Positions 34,754 to 43,990 of a DNA stretch of 64,000 nucleotides are shown here, piece by piece. This DNA is from Aureispira sp. CCB-QB1 (GTDB taxonomy: Bacteria > Bacteroidota > Bacteroidia > Chitinophagales > Saprospiraceae): positions 62,001 through 126,000 of the forward strand of contig NZ_JHBV01000004.1 of the NCBI RefSeq assembly GCF_000724545.1, in the 5' to 3' direction. Every line of letters begins with the position of its first letter. Positions within the stretch are counted from its first letter, which is position 1. The notes under the pieces were generated by a model that worked only from the letters and a program-made list of their open reading frames with translations, had not been told where the DNA came from and ran no database searches. A program made the translations under genes and the position numbers.

Positions 34754-36019
34754 ATGACGAAGCCAGGAGCAAAATGTTCTTTTTGTCACAAGCCCAAAGA
34801 CCAAGCACTAATTTTAATTTCGGGTGTAGATGCCTATATTTGTGAATCTTGTGTAGAACAAGCAAAGGCAATCATTGAGGATGAAATTATGCCGTTTGAA
34901 CAAGATGGAGATTTGGCACAAGTGAATCCTATTGATGGCAAAGACATTACGATGCTGAAGCCAATGCAAATTAAAGAGCGTTTAGACGAGTATGTTATTG
35001 GTCAGGACGATAGCAAAAAGATTTTAGCTGTTGCTGTTTATAATCATTATAAACGAATTATGCAGCAAATAGAAGAAAAAGAAGAGGACGATGTAGAGAT
35101 TGAAAAATCAAATGTAGTAATGGTTGGACGAACAGGAACGGGAAAGACGTTGTTGGCTCGCACCATAGCCCGTTTATTAAACGTTCCTTTTACGATTGTA
35201 GATGCTACTGTATTTACAGAGGCTGGTTACGTTGGTGAAGATGTAGAGAGTATGCTGACTCGCCTTTTGCAAGCTTGTGACTATGATGTTGCCGCAGCAG
35301 AACGAGGTATTGTGTATATTGACGAAATTGATAAAGTTGCTCGTAAAAATGACAATCCTTCGATTACCAGAGATGTTTCTGGAGAAGGAGTACAGCAAGC
35401 TTTGCTTAAAATGTTGGAAGGAACCGATATTTTAGTACCGCCACAAGGGGGACGCAAACACCCCGAACAAAAATTAGTAAAAGTAAATACCAAAAATATT
35501 CTGTTTATTTGTGGAGGAGCTTTTGCTGGTATCGAAAAACAAATTGCAAAGCGTATTAACACGCAAGTAATTGGATTTAGAGGTAATGCAGAAGAGGAAG
35601 TCGATACAGAGAATCTATTGCAATATGTGTCTCATCAAGATTTGAAATCTTTTGGTTTGATCCCAGAATTGTTGGGTCGTATGCCTGTGTTGACACATTT
35701 AGATCCTTTGGATAAATCGGCATTGCGTCGAATTTTGACAGAACCTAAAAATGCGTTGATGAAGCAATATAAGCGACTGTTTGATATGGAAGGCATTGAT
35801 TTGGTGTTCTCGGATGAAGCGTTGGACTTGATTGTCAACAAAACAGTAGAATATAGTTTAGGAGCAAGAGGGTTGCGTTCTATATGCGAGGCAATTATGA
35901 CGGATGCAATGTTTGAAATGCCTTCTCAAGAAGGAGTGGAGACCTTTGAGATAACAGAGGATTATGCTGCGTCTAAATTAGGGAAAACCAAGTTATCTAT
36001 CTTAGAACAGGCACTATAA
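34754..36019 (+). CDS. clpX: Clp protease ATP-binding subunit ClpX
   Basis: AAA+ unfoldase that feeds tagged proteins to ClpP. 421 residues. Zinc-finger cysteines C8, C11, C30 and C33 (CSFC ... CESC), Walker [12 protein letters not shown], pore loop GYVGED, Walker B VYIDEID, and the RKH-type loop near GGRKHPEQK are all visible. A sensor-2 region (LGARGLRSI) follows. It lies 235 bases after clpP with its own promoter. The order clpP-clpX is common; clpB next door is not always linked. Cytoplasmic. Confidence 0.98.
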   Translation: MTKPGAKCSFCHKPKDQALILISGVDAYICESCVEQAKAIIEDEIMPFEQDGDLAQVNPIDGKDITMLKPMQIKERLDEYVIGQDDSKKILAVAVYNHYKRIMQQIEEKEEDDVEIEKSNVVMVGRTGTGKTLLARTIARLLNVPFTIVDATVFTEAGYVGEDVESMLTRLLQACDYDVAAAERGIVYIDEIDKVARKNDNPSITRDVSGEGVQQALLKMLEGTDILVPPQGGRKHPEQKLVKVNTKNILFICGGAFAGIEKQIAKRINTQVIGFRGNAEEEVDTENLLQYVSHQDLKSFGLIPELLGRMPVLTHLDPLDKSALRRILTEPKNALMKQYKRLFDMEGIDLVFSDEALDLIVNKTVEYSLGARGLRSICEAIMTDAMFEMPSQEGVETFEITEDYAASKLGKTKLSILEQAL

Positions 36020-36077
36020 GAATTGATTAAAGCAATCATTTTATAATAATAGACATCGTCAATGGACGATTTGTATG

Positions 36078-36116
36078 GCAATAGCTCACTAAAGTATTTA
36101 GTGGGCTATTGCTGTT
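36078..36116 (+). terminator. clpX terminator
   Basis: GCAATAGCTCACTAA (36078-36092) pairs with TTAGTGGGCTATTGC (36098-36112), one G-U wobble, then GTTTT. It starts 59 bases after the stop. Confidence 0.85.
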
Positions 36117-36123
36117 TTACAAT

Positions 36124-36143
36124 CGTTAGCAGCGTAGCTAACT
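36124..36143 (-). repeat. interspersed repeat A copy (short)
   Basis: CGTTAGCAGCGTAGCTAACT reads on the minus strand as AGTTAGCTACGCTGCTAACG, matching the copies at 50105 and 14675. Confidence 0.5.
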
Positions 36144-36221
36144 CCTATGTTTTATAGACTAGCTAGAAAGTGGGATTTATTAGGAAATATAGTAGCATGA
36201 GACAGTAAATGTAATTTTTTA

Positions 36222-36292
36222 GACAAAATGTCATTATTTGTTTGTGCTTTTGTGACAAAATGTCTGTTGTTTTTGAGTGGCACACGACTTGA
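36222..36292 (+). promoter_or_regulatory. candidate heat-shock promoter region of clpB
   Basis: Two identical palindromic 11-mers, GACAAAATGTC, at 36222-36232 and 36254-36264 (start-to-start 32 bases, about three helix turns), precede TGGCACACGACTTGA (36278-36292). The latter matches the sigma54 -24 box and its spacing but has TGA for TGC. The same 15-mer, with two differences, and the same TGTCA/TGACA half-sites lie upstream of groS. Confidence 0.55.
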
Positions 36293-36437
36293 ATAGTCTA
36301 AGGCGAAGGTTAATGTATCAATACTCATGAAAAAAATTTTCGATCAACCTTCTCAAGATTTTTAATGTTAATAACATAGAGCCAACACATTAATAAAATA
36401 CTTGAAGCAATAACTTTAAAATGAAAATTAGAAAACA

Positions 36438-39062
36438 ATGAATCTAGAAAAATTCACTATAAAGTCTCAGGAAGCTATACAACGAGCACAACAACTTGCT
36501 ACAGAGTATGAACATCAGGCAATTGAGCCTGCTCACTTGATGAAAGCAATCTTGGAGACTGACGAAAACGTTACGCCTTATGTTTTTAATAAATTAGGGA
36601 GTAATCTAAACTTAATTAAGCAAGCAATAGGAAGCGTTATACAATCGTATCCAAAAGTTAGTGGTGGGAACCAGTATTTATCTCGTGGGGCAAGTGAGGT
36701 GCTTCAAAAAGCGCATTCATTTCTCAAAGAATTTGGAGATGAATATGTCTCTATAGAGCATATTTTACTGAGTATTTTAAAAACTAAAGATCAAGTATCT
36801 CAATTGCTCAAAGATAATGGTGTCACCGAAAAAGGTATGATTGCTGCTATCAAAGATTTGAGAAAAGGAAGCAAGGTAACAACTTCTAGTGCTGAAAATA
36901 GTTATAATGCCTTGGGCAAATATGCGATTAATTTGAATGAACGAGCTCGGGGTGGCAAGCTAGATCCAGTCATTGGTCGAGATGAAGAAATTCGTAGAGT
37001 TTTGCATATTTTAGCTCGCCGAACCAAAAATAATCCCATTTTAGTTGGGGCACCTGGAGTTGGTAAGACGGCTATTATAGAAGGATTGGCGCATAGAATT
37101 GTAGAAGGTGATGTTCCTGAAGATTTGCGCAGCAAAGAAATATATGCACTGGATATGGGAGCTTTGATTGCTGGTGCGAAGTACCAAGGAGAGTTTGAAG
37201 AAAGGCTTAAAGCCGTTGTTAACGAGGTAATTAGTGCCGAAGGAGATATCTTTTTATTCATTGATGAAATTCACACATTAATTGGTGCTGGTAAAACTCA
37301 GGGGGCTATGGATGCCGCCAATATTTTGAAACCTGCATTGGCACGAGGGGAGTTGAGAGCTATCGGAGCAACTACTTTGGATGAATATCAAAAGTATTTT
37401 GAGAAAGATAAAGCACTAGAGCGTCGTTTCCAAATGGTGGTGGTGGATGAGCCTAGCGAGGAAAATGCTATATCAATTCTTCGTGGGTTGAAAGAGCGTT
37501 ACGAAACGTACCACAAAATCAATATTACGGATGGGGCAATTGTATCGGCGGTTCAGTTATCTAACCGATATATTACCGATCGTCATTTGCCTGATAAGGC
37601 GATTGATTTGATTGATGAGGCGGCAGCAAGATTGCGTTTAGAAATGAACTCTATGCCAGAAGAATTGGATGAAGCCGAACGAAAAATTCGCCAATTGGAA
37701 ATTGAACGAGAGGCGATGAAGAGAGAAAAAGATAAGGAAAAAGTCAAACTCATCAATGAGCAATTGGCAAACTTGGAAGATCAACGTAATCAAATAAAGG
37801 CGCAGTGGGAAGCTGAAAAAGAAGTGGTATTGGGTGTCCAAAAGTTGAAGGAGGAAATTGAGGAGCTCAAACTAGCTGGTAGTCGTGCAGAGCGAGAAAG
37901 TGATTATGGTAAGGCTGCGGAAATTCGATACGGGCGTATTCCTGAATTGGAACAACAATTGGGAGCTATGAATGAGCAAATGCAAAAAATGCAAGAAAAA
38001 GGCAATCTCCTTGTCAAGGAAGAAGTAGATGCAGAAGACATTGCTGCCATTGTAGCAAAATGGACAGGAATCCCTGTGACGAGAATGTTGCAAAGTGAAA
38101 AAGAGAAATTAATTCATTTGGAGAAAGAACTGCACCAACGTGTCGTTGGGCAAGATGAAGCGGTAGAGGCTGTGGCTTATGCTATTCGCAGAAGCCGCAC
38201 AGGATTGTCTAATAAGAATCGCCCAATTGGTTCGTTTCTTTTCCTTGGTACAACAGGGGTCGGAAAAACGGAGTTGGCCAAAGCATTGGCAGAGTATCTA
38301 TTTGATGATGAAAACCTAATGACGCGTATTGATATGAGTGAATATCAAGAAAGACACTCTGTTAGTCGTCTAGTTGGTGCGCCTCCAGGATATGTAGGTT
38401 ATGATGAAGGGGGGCAATTGACAGAAGCCGTACGCCGCAAGCCTTATTCTGTTGTTTTGTTGGATGAAATTGAAAAAGCTCATCCCGACGTGTTTAACAT
38501 CTTGTTGCAGGTGTTGGAAGATGGTCGATTGACAGATAATAAAGGACGGGTTGTCAATTTTAAAAATTCGATTATCATTATGACTTCCAACATTGGATCG
38601 GATATTATTCAAGAGAATTTTGAAAAAATGACGGAAGAGAATAAGGAGGAAAACATTGAAAAAACTCAAAATATGGTTTTTGAAGTGTTAAAGCAATCTG
38701 TTCGCCCAGAGTTTCTTAACCGAATTGATGAAGTGGTCATGTTCCGACCATTGTCTAGAAAAGATATTCTGACCATCACTAAATTACAATTGAATCATTT
38801 GCGAGAATTGATGGTAGAACAAGGAATTCAATTGGACTTTACAGAACATGTAATGGATTGGTTGGCAAAAGAAGGTTTCCATCCCGAATTTGGAGCTCGT
38901 CCTCTAAAAAGAGTCATTCAACGTAGGGTATTAAACAAGCTTTCTGACGCCTTGTTGTTAGGAGATATAACGCCCAATAGCAAAGCGATCTTAGATGTAT
39001 TTGATGGTACGGTTGTTTTTCGTAAGCCTAAAGTTGAGGAAATAGAATACACTATAGAGTAA
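36438..39062 (+). CDS. clpB: ATP-dependent disaggregase ClpB
   Basis: Hsp100 chaperone that pulls polypeptides out of aggregates together with DnaK. 874 residues, full length. Domains: N-terminal Clp_N repeats (about 1-145), first AAA domain with GAPGVGKTAIIEG, the coiled middle domain (about 400-525) that contacts DnaK, and second AAA domain with GTTGVGKTELAKA and the GYVGYDEGG loop. No IGF/IGL loop for ClpP binding is seen, as expected. It follows clpX after 418 bases and has its own candidate promoter with the element shared with groS. Confidence 0.97.
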   Translation: MNLEKFTIKSQEAIQRAQQLATEYEHQAIEPAHLMKAILETDENVTPYVFNKLGSNLNLIKQAIGSVIQSYPKVSGGNQYLSRGASEVLQKAHSFLKEFGDEYVSIEHILLSILKTKDQVSQLLKDNGVTEKGMIAAIKDLRKGSKVTTSSAENSYNALGKYAINLNERARGGKLDPVIGRDEEIRRVLHILARRTKNNPILVGAPGVGKTAIIEGLAHRIVEGDVPEDLRSKEIYALDMGALIAGAKYQGEFEERLKAVVNEVISAEGDIFLFIDEIHTLIGAGKTQGAMDAANILKPALARGELRAIGATTLDEYQKYFEKDKALERRFQMVVVDEPSEENAISILRGLKERYETYHKINITDGAIVSAVQLSNRYITDRHLPDKAIDLIDEAAARLRLEMNSMPEELDEAERKIRQLEIEREAMKREKDKEKVKLINEQLANLEDQRNQIKAQWEAEKEVVLGVQKLKEEIEELKLAGSRAERESDYGKAAEIRYGRIPELEQQLGAMNEQMQKMQEKGNLLVKEEVDAEDIAAIVAKWTGIPVTRMLQSEKEKLIHLEKELHQRVVGQDEAVEAVAYAIRRSRTGLSNKNRPIGSFLFLGTTGVGKTELAKALAEYLFDDENLMTRIDMSEYQERHSVSRLVGAPPGYVGYDEGGQLTEAVRRKPYSVVLLDEIEKAHPDVFNILLQVLEDGRLTDNKGRVVNFKNSIIIMTSNIGSDIIQENFEKMTEENKEENIEKTQNMVFEVLKQSVRPEFLNRIDEVVMFRPLSRKDILTITKLQLNHLRELMVEQGIQLDFTEHVMDWLAKEGFHPEFGARPLKRVIQRRVLNKLSDALLLGDITPNSKAILDVFDGTVVFRKPKVEEIEYTIE

Positions 39063-39082
39063 AATAAAATTCTATTATAAAT

Positions 39083-39130
39083 AAGAAGTGCGTTCAGTGT
39101 CTAAAAGGGACTGGAGGCACTTCTTGCTTG
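39083..39130 (+). terminator. probable clpB terminator
   Basis: AAGAAGTGC (39083-39091) pairs with GCACTTCTT (39117-39125). The interior TCAGTGTC/GGGACTGGA can extend the stem. The T tract is weak. Confidence 0.55.
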
Positions 39131-39142
39131 TAACCAATTCGC

Positions 39143-39688
39143 TTAAATGGGGTGTTTCAAGTGCAATAAGCTGAATAAGAAAGCCCCCCAACCTAAGTAG
39201 CAGCCCTGCACAATCCATACAGGATACTTATCTCCAAAAATAAGCATACTAACAACAACGGTTGTTGTAGCAAAGGCAGCATAAACTAGGAATTTTTTCT
39301 TGCCAGCTAAGGAGCTATACCAGTTGTATAAAATGGAGGCAACGATAAAAAATGGAACATTTTCAATGATTAAAGCCAAGGCATCGCTGACACTATCTTT
39401 TTCCCAACCTAAATAAGCCATCAAAATAGGTCCCAAAACAATTCCGAAGCCACTTAACGCATAAACAGGAGGCAGTAAGATAAGTGCCAATTTAGATAAT
39501 GGTTTGAAATTGAGTAAGCTAATCATAACACCTACAGCTGCATATGGAAACAAAACATCAAAATCATGTTTAATCTTGCCTTCGTAAATCAGGTAGCCAA
39601 TTAATAAAGCGAGTATGCCACAAACAAGACCAACAACAATAGCATTAACAATGCTATAATGTCGTGTAGGAGAAGTTTCTTTTGCCAT
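39143..39688 (-). CDS. hypothetical multi-pass membrane protein
   Basis: 181 residues with about six hydrophobic segments (first at about 13-33, last at about 158-177) and short loops. The rhythm is that of a small integral inner-membrane protein. No family recognised. It follows scpB on the same strand after 24 bases, so the two form an operon, but nothing links it functionally to chromosome segregation. Confidence 0.7.
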   Translation of the reverse strand: MAKETSPTRHYSIVNAIVVGLVCGILALLIGYLIYEGKIKHDFDVLFPYAAVGVMISLLNFKPLSKLALILLPPVYALSGFGIVLGPILMAYLGWEKDSVSDALALIIENVPFFIVASILYNWYSSLAGKKKFLVYAAFATTTVVVSMLIFGDKYPVWIVQGCYLGWGAFLFSLLHLKHPI

Positions 39689-39712
39689 GATTTTATAATT
39701 GTTTTTGATTAT

Positions 39713-40276
39713 TTATTCCTCAACAACATCTCCAATTTCATTGTCTTCATGTTTAAATTCTTTGAGTTTTGGAAGCTCTTTGATGGACTTAAGACCAAAG
39801 TGCTGCATAAACTTTTCGCTGGTAGCATAGAGCAAGGGGCGCCCTACATCAGTAGAACGACCTGTTATGGTAATGAGTTCTTTTTCTAGCAATTTTCGGA
39901 TAGCATAATCACAGTTTACACCTCTTATCTTTTCCATTTCTCCTCTAGTAATAGGCTGGCGATAAGCGATAACAGAAAGCGTTTCTAAGGCAGATTTACT
40001 CAACTTTTTGTTGCTTCTTTGTTGAATGAGTACGCTGAGAGTGTCGTTAAATGCTGGTTTGCTTAGAAATTGATATCCATTGGCAATTTCTATGATACTA
40101 AAAGAAAAATTGTTGGTCATGTATTTTTGCTGTAAAGCAGTAATTTTATTTTGCAAGACCGTTTTGTCTAGCTCTTCGTCCAAAACAGATTCCAAGCACT
40201 GTTTGATTTCTTTTAAGGACATAGGGCTATCGCTAGCAAAAATCAAGGCTTCTATATGCAATGTTATATTATCCAA
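39713..40276 (-). CDS. scpB: SMC-ScpAB complex subunit ScpB
   Basis: 187 residues, the kleisin-associated subunit that helps SMC condense and segregate the chromosome. The two winged-helix domains are visible; KLSKSALETLSVIAYRQPITRGEMEKIRGVNCDYAIRKLLEKELI is the conserved middle block. The C-terminus is acidic. It heads a two-gene unit with the small membrane protein. scpA is not in this window. Confidence 0.93.
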   Translation of the reverse strand: MDNITLHIEALIFASDSPMSLKEIKQCLESVLDEELDKTVLQNKITALQQKYMTNNFSFSIIEIANGYQFLSKPAFNDTLSVLIQQRSNKKLSKSALETLSVIAYRQPITRGEMEKIRGVNCDYAIRKLLEKELITITGRSTDVGRPLLYATSEKFMQHFGLKSIKELPKLKEFKHEDNEIGDVVEE

Positions 40277-40758
40277 AATAAGGTATACTTTTTTCTACTT
40301 TTTATTAAAACAATGGAACAAAGCCAAGCAAATAAATGTTAGTTGACTGTTCTATGAAGGCGAAATTAGCAGTTTTATTACCTATTAACAAGTTCACAAC
40401 AATAAGTTTTTATAGTGGAATAAAAAAAGAGGTCTTATCCTATCTATTAATAATAAAAAAATTGTAAATTTCGGGAGTATGTATTTTGAGACAACAAAAA
40501 TTGGTTTGGACCTAATTAATCATCTAAATACATTTGTAGACTTTTATTGCAACACTTCTCAACAAAATTACTAGCCATTCATTTTGCGTGCGATAAGAAA
40601 ACGTTAGCAGTTTTATAAAATAAATGGTGTCTCTAAAGTAGATAAAACTACTAGCGAAGTGTTGTCATTCAATAGTCCGATATTTAATTACTCCGTAAAC
40701 AAATCAACGGAGTATTAATATTTATTATAATAAAATAAACAAAAATCCAATTAAAATT
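40277..40758. other. intergenic region with long structured leader
   Basis: Besides the promoter above, two inverted elements are seen. GCAACACTTC (40549-40558) is complementary to GAAGTGTTGT (40656-40665) over a 97-base gap. ATTACTCCGT ... ACGGAGTATT forms a 10-bp, near-perfect hairpin at 40687-40716. Both lie in the leader. The phrase TTAGCAGTTTTAT occurs twice (near 40364 and 40603). No gene. Confidence 0.5.
40505..40536 (+). promoter_or_regulatory. promoter of the YbjN-like/pspA operon
   Basis: TTTG (40505-40508), 20-base spacer, TACATTTG (40529-40536), an exact Bacteroidota TAnnTTTG box. The first gene begins 222 bases further on, which implies a long leader. Confidence 0.65.
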
Positions 40759-41169
40759 ATGATGTTGAACTACTTTGAAAAAGTAAAAGGCTATCTGTTA
40801 GATTTGGGACACGAAATCGTAGATGAAAATGCTCAAGATGGCATGTTGGTGGTGACAGATGAAAGCAAAGGATTAATGAACACAATGTTAGATTGTGAGG
40901 GCGAAATTTTAGTAATTGAGCAACATATTATTAACCTAGATTCTAACCAAACAGAAGCTTACAAACGCTTACTTCAAATTAATAGAGAGGTTGTTCATGG
41001 AGCATTTGTGTTAAATGAAGATGCAACCAAACTTTTGTTTAGAGATACTTTGCAGTTGGCCAATTTAGACTCTAATGAGTTAGAAGGTTCTCTAAATGCG
41101 TTGACCATTGCATTGGTCGAAAATACAGACGAGCTTTTAGGGTGGGCTGCGCATGAGCCAGTAGCTTAA
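40759..41169 (+). CDS. YbjN-like (type III chaperone-fold) protein
   Basis: 136 residues. The pattern of one helix, then antiparallel strands (GMLVVTDESKGLMNTMLDCEGEILVIEQHI), then two helices fits the YbjN/CesT-like fold of small dimeric proteins. The first codons MMLNYFEKVKGYLLDLG and the acidic composition are typical. No signal peptide. It precedes pspA by 61 bases on the same strand. This pairing suggests a helper of the PspA envelope-stress system, an inference from position. Confidence 0.7.
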   Translation: MMLNYFEKVKGYLLDLGHEIVDENAQDGMLVVTDESKGLMNTMLDCEGEILVIEQHIINLDSNQTEAYKRLLQINREVVHGAFVLNEDATKLLFRDTLQLANLDSNELEGSLNALTIALVENTDELLGWAAHEPVA

Positions 41170-41230
41170 TTGCTTTTTTATTTAGAACTCAATCATTCAT
41201 TTGTAAACAAGTAAACTCTTAATATAAATT

Positions 41231-42031
41231 ATGTGGGAATTTATCAAACGATTATTTAGAATAGGAAAAGCAGAAGCAAATTCTGCGGTAGATAAATTAG
41301 AACGTCCAATTACTATGACCAAACAAGGTATTCGTGATTTGAAAAAAGATTTGGACGAAAGCTTAAAAAGTTTGGCAGAAGTAAAGGCAACTGCTATCCG
41401 CTCTAAGCGAGAGGCAAATAACCACAAGGAAGCTGCTGAGGATTATAAGAAAAAAGCAAAAGCTTTGCTTCAAATGGCTTTAGATGGTCGAAAAGATGAA
41501 GCAGAAGCAAACCGCTTGGCAGCAGAGGCAATGGCTCGTAGAGAGGAATCTCTAAAATTGTATCAAGTGGCTAAAACCAATCAAGATAAATTTGAAGGTT
41601 TGGTAGCTAAAATGGAAAATAAAATCCGTATGCTGAAAGGTCAAGTTGCTAAGTGGGAAAATGAATTGAAAACATTAATTGCTCGTGATAAAGTGAGTAA
41701 AGCAACTGGTAAATTGAACAAACAATTGGCCAACATCGATTCTAGTGGAACATTATCAATGCTAGAAAAAATGAAAGAAAAAGTAGAGGAGCAAGAAGCT
41801 TTATCTGATGCTTATGGCGATATGGCTGCTGAAAGCAAAACAATCGATGAGGAAATTGATGCTGCTTTGGGAGATACATCTTACACTTCAAGTGCTGCAT
41901 TGGACGATTTAAAACGTGAAATGGGGTTGTTGCCAGCAGAAGAAAAAATTGAAATTAAAGAAAAAGCAGAAGAAACGATTAAGATTGAAGTAGATAAACC
42001 AGATACTACAGATTCTGATACTCCAGCTTAA
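41231..42031 (+). CDS. pspA: PspA/IM30 family envelope stress protein
   Basis: 266 residues. The family protects and remodels the inner membrane during stress by forming ESCRT-III-like coats. The long helix pair (about 25-190) has the usual charged heptad pattern (RDLKKDLDESLKSLAEVKATAIRSKREANNHKEAAEDYKKKAKALLQMALDGR), and the N-terminus MWEFIKRLFRIGKAEANSAV is an amphipathic membrane-binding helix. A Glu/Asp/Thr-rich tail of about 25 residues follows. It is the second gene of its operon, and a strong terminator follows. Confidence 0.88.
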   Translation: MWEFIKRLFRIGKAEANSAVDKLERPITMTKQGIRDLKKDLDESLKSLAEVKATAIRSKREANNHKEAAEDYKKKAKALLQMALDGRKDEAEANRLAAEAMARREESLKLYQVAKTNQDKFEGLVAKMENKIRMLKGQVAKWENELKTLIARDKVSKATGKLNKQLANIDSSGTLSMLEKMKEKVEEQEALSDAYGDMAAESKTIDEEIDAALGDTSYTSSAALDDLKREMGLLPAEEKIEIKEKAEETIKIEVDKPDTTDSDTPA

Positions 42032-42066
42032 TACGTTGAATGTATAGTGCGTTACTTTACGCTCAA

Positions 42067-42102
42067 AAAGGTTCTCAGCATTTTGTTGAGAACCTTTTTT
42101 TG
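42067..42102 (+). terminator. pspA terminator
   Basis: AAAGGTTCTCA (42068-42078) pairs with TGAGAACCTTT (42087-42097), then more T. It is 35 bases after the stop codon. Confidence 0.9.
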
Positions 42103-42388
42103 TAGATAGGCAAGCTAAATGATGAATTGTGTGAGTTGCCTAATTTGTTTTTTAATAAGTTGGTTTTTAGTGTGGTAGGAAATGACATTGAAAAAATATG
42201 CCCTTGGTAGGGTAAATATGAAACTTCTGTAAATTTATAGGAGACCAACTCGGATTATTTTTTGTATTTCTTGGTGCGATAGCTTTTGGTCTTTTTGGTT
42301 CAACAAATCAAAAAATGAGAAAGCCTGTATTTATTCATAGAAGCAGTTGGAGATGTATCCGCCGCTTCTTGTTTTAAAACCAAGATTT
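42103..42388 (+). other. leader of the beta-propeller gene
   Basis: AT-rich, no gene, no repeat. A possible weak promoter (TTTG near 42258, TAGCTTTTG near 42281) does not fit the consensus spacing well. Confidence 0.35.
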
Positions 42389-43921
42389 ATGAGATTATTT
42401 TTTTTTATATTATTTCTGATAGGAACAATAGATAGTAGTTCTGCTCAATTTAAAATCAAAGCAACAAAGTATATTAGTAGTCCTAGCGCTTCTGTTATTA
42501 GTGATGATGGAAAATACTTTTATCTTAGAAATGGGAAAGGCGTTGGAGTATATCGTATAAATCCTACCACCAAGTTGTTAGAAAATATTCAAGAGCTAAA
42601 AATATCGGGCAGCTCCAGTGAATTACTTTTGACGAAGGATAATCGGTTTGTTATCACAACCAATTTTTCAGATGGAGTATTATTAATATACAAACGAGAT
42701 CCTTCCAATGGAAAATTATCATTACATAAAAAATATGAACAAACCATTGACGGAAAAGGATCTATCAACAAGCCGATGGATATTGCTTTGTCACCAAGTG
42801 GACGCTATTTATTTTTAGCGGGTAATAAAACCCTAATGACACTTCGTTTCCAAGATGGTACGGCAACTTATCTGAGGCAACATGATTCGAAAGGTAGTCC
42901 TCATGGGACAATCTATTTTAGTACAGATGGAGAGTATGCTTTTATCGCATATTATGGCGATAATAGTTACTTTGGTCGAACAATACTGAAATTCAATGAC
43001 GAAACTGGAGAATTGTATGTTGTGGGAGACTTAAGAGAAGATTATCCTATTCCTGGTTCTTACTATTATTTTGGGAGAAAACAAAAACAATATACGGTGT
43101 CCGCAAATTTGGAATATATGAATTTTTCTCCTGATGGAAAAGATGTTTATATGGATGGCACGGAAAGTTATTCTAATGGCGGACGTGGTGCCATAATGCA
43201 TTATAGATGGGTAAATGGAAAACTAGTTTTGCAAAATGCTTATTATGAGTTGGCTGTAAAATACCAATTGGAAAATATCAAAAATATTTGTTTGGATGGT
43301 AGTGGGGGATATCTATATGTATTAACAGGTGGAGATGACTCTGGTATTCATATTTTTAAGCGAGACGCTCATACAGGTGCACTAACTTTTATTCAAACAT
43401 TTCATAAGAAAAATTATCCTCAAATTGCTACGCCTTATAGGGCTAGTTTTAGTGCCGATAACAAATATATTTATGTCTCTAATTATTTTGGAGGGAATGT
43501 TGTTGTATTAGAAAACTCCAATGCTAAGCCTAGTCCTCGTCAACAACAACAACTTAATGTAGATAATAAAGAGACTCCCCAACCAATTGTACAAGACATC
43601 CCTACGAATAATGTAAGTGATCATGATTGTCCTTATACATCGATTACGGAGGTGGAAATGAAAAGAATTGAAAATCAATTGAATGGCTTGGAAACCGAGC
43701 AAGCTCGTTATGACTTTGCTATGAAAACAGTGCAAAATCGTTGCTTAAAAACAATGCAAGTGTTGAAACTGGCACGTGTGTTTGAAGTGGAGTATATTCG
43801 ATTGGAATGGGTGAAGTTTGCTTATTATTATACCTCTGATATAGAGAATTTCTATTTGTTAGATACTTTATTTACCAACAAGAGGCTCAAGCAAGCATTT
43901 AAAGCATCTCTGGAAGGATAG
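42389..43921 (+). CDS. secreted beta-propeller protein with C-terminal DUF4476
   Basis: 510 residues from ATG 42389 (MRLFFFILFLIGTIDSSSAQ, a clear signal peptide). An upstream TTG at 42347 would place residues before it and is rejected. The middle (about 25-370) holds about seven repeated beta-sheet units with phrases like SPSGRYLFLAGNKT and SADNKYIYVSNYFGGNVVV, a lactonase/YVTN-type propeller. A linker of about 40 residues follows, then a C-terminal domain of about 90 residues (YTSITEVEMKRIENQLNGL ... YLLDTLF) that matches DUF4476, a helical domain common in Bacteroidota. It has no T9SS tail. Propeller substrate unknown; possibly a periplasmic sensor or binding protein. Confidence 0.82.
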   Translation: MRLFFFILFLIGTIDSSSAQFKIKATKYISSPSASVISDDGKYFYLRNGKGVGVYRINPTTKLLENIQELKISGSSSELLLTKDNRFVITTNFSDGVLLIYKRDPSNGKLSLHKKYEQTIDGKGSINKPMDIALSPSGRYLFLAGNKTLMTLRFQDGTATYLRQHDSKGSPHGTIYFSTDGEYAFIAYYGDNSYFGRTILKFNDETGELYVVGDLREDYPIPGSYYYFGRKQKQYTVSANLEYMNFSPDGKDVYMDGTESYSNGGRGAIMHYRWVNGKLVLQNAYYELAVKYQLENIKNICLDGSGGYLYVLTGGDDSGIHIFKRDAHTGALTFIQTFHKKNYPQIATPYRASFSADNKYIYVSNYFGGNVVVLENSNAKPSPRQQQQLNVDNKETPQPIVQDIPTNNVSDHDCPYTSITEVEMKRIENQLNGLETEQARYDFAMKTVQNRCLKTMQVLKLARVFEVEYIRLEWVKFAYYYTSDIENFYLLDTLFTNKRLKQAFKASLEG

Positions 43922-43927
43922 AGCAAA

Positions 43928-43967
43928 ATAAAAAACGATAATGAATCCACTTCATTATCGTTTTTTG
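43928..43967. terminator. bidirectional terminator between propeller and CotH genes
   Basis: AAAAAACGATAATGAA (43930-43945) pairs with TTCATTATCGTTTTTT (43951-43966), perfect 16 bp. The A/T flanks serve both converging genes. Confidence 0.9.
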
Positions 43968-43990
43968 AGTACGTATTAGTCAACCTAACA

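Noticed and set aside
36222-36264. CIRCE or HrcA-type heat-shock operator
   Set aside because: The palindrome GACAAAATGTC does not match TTAGCACTC-N9-GAGTGCTAA.
42347-42388. Upstream TTG start for the beta-propeller protein
   Set aside because: The extra residues have no signal-peptide character; the ATG at 42389 opens a clean signal peptide.
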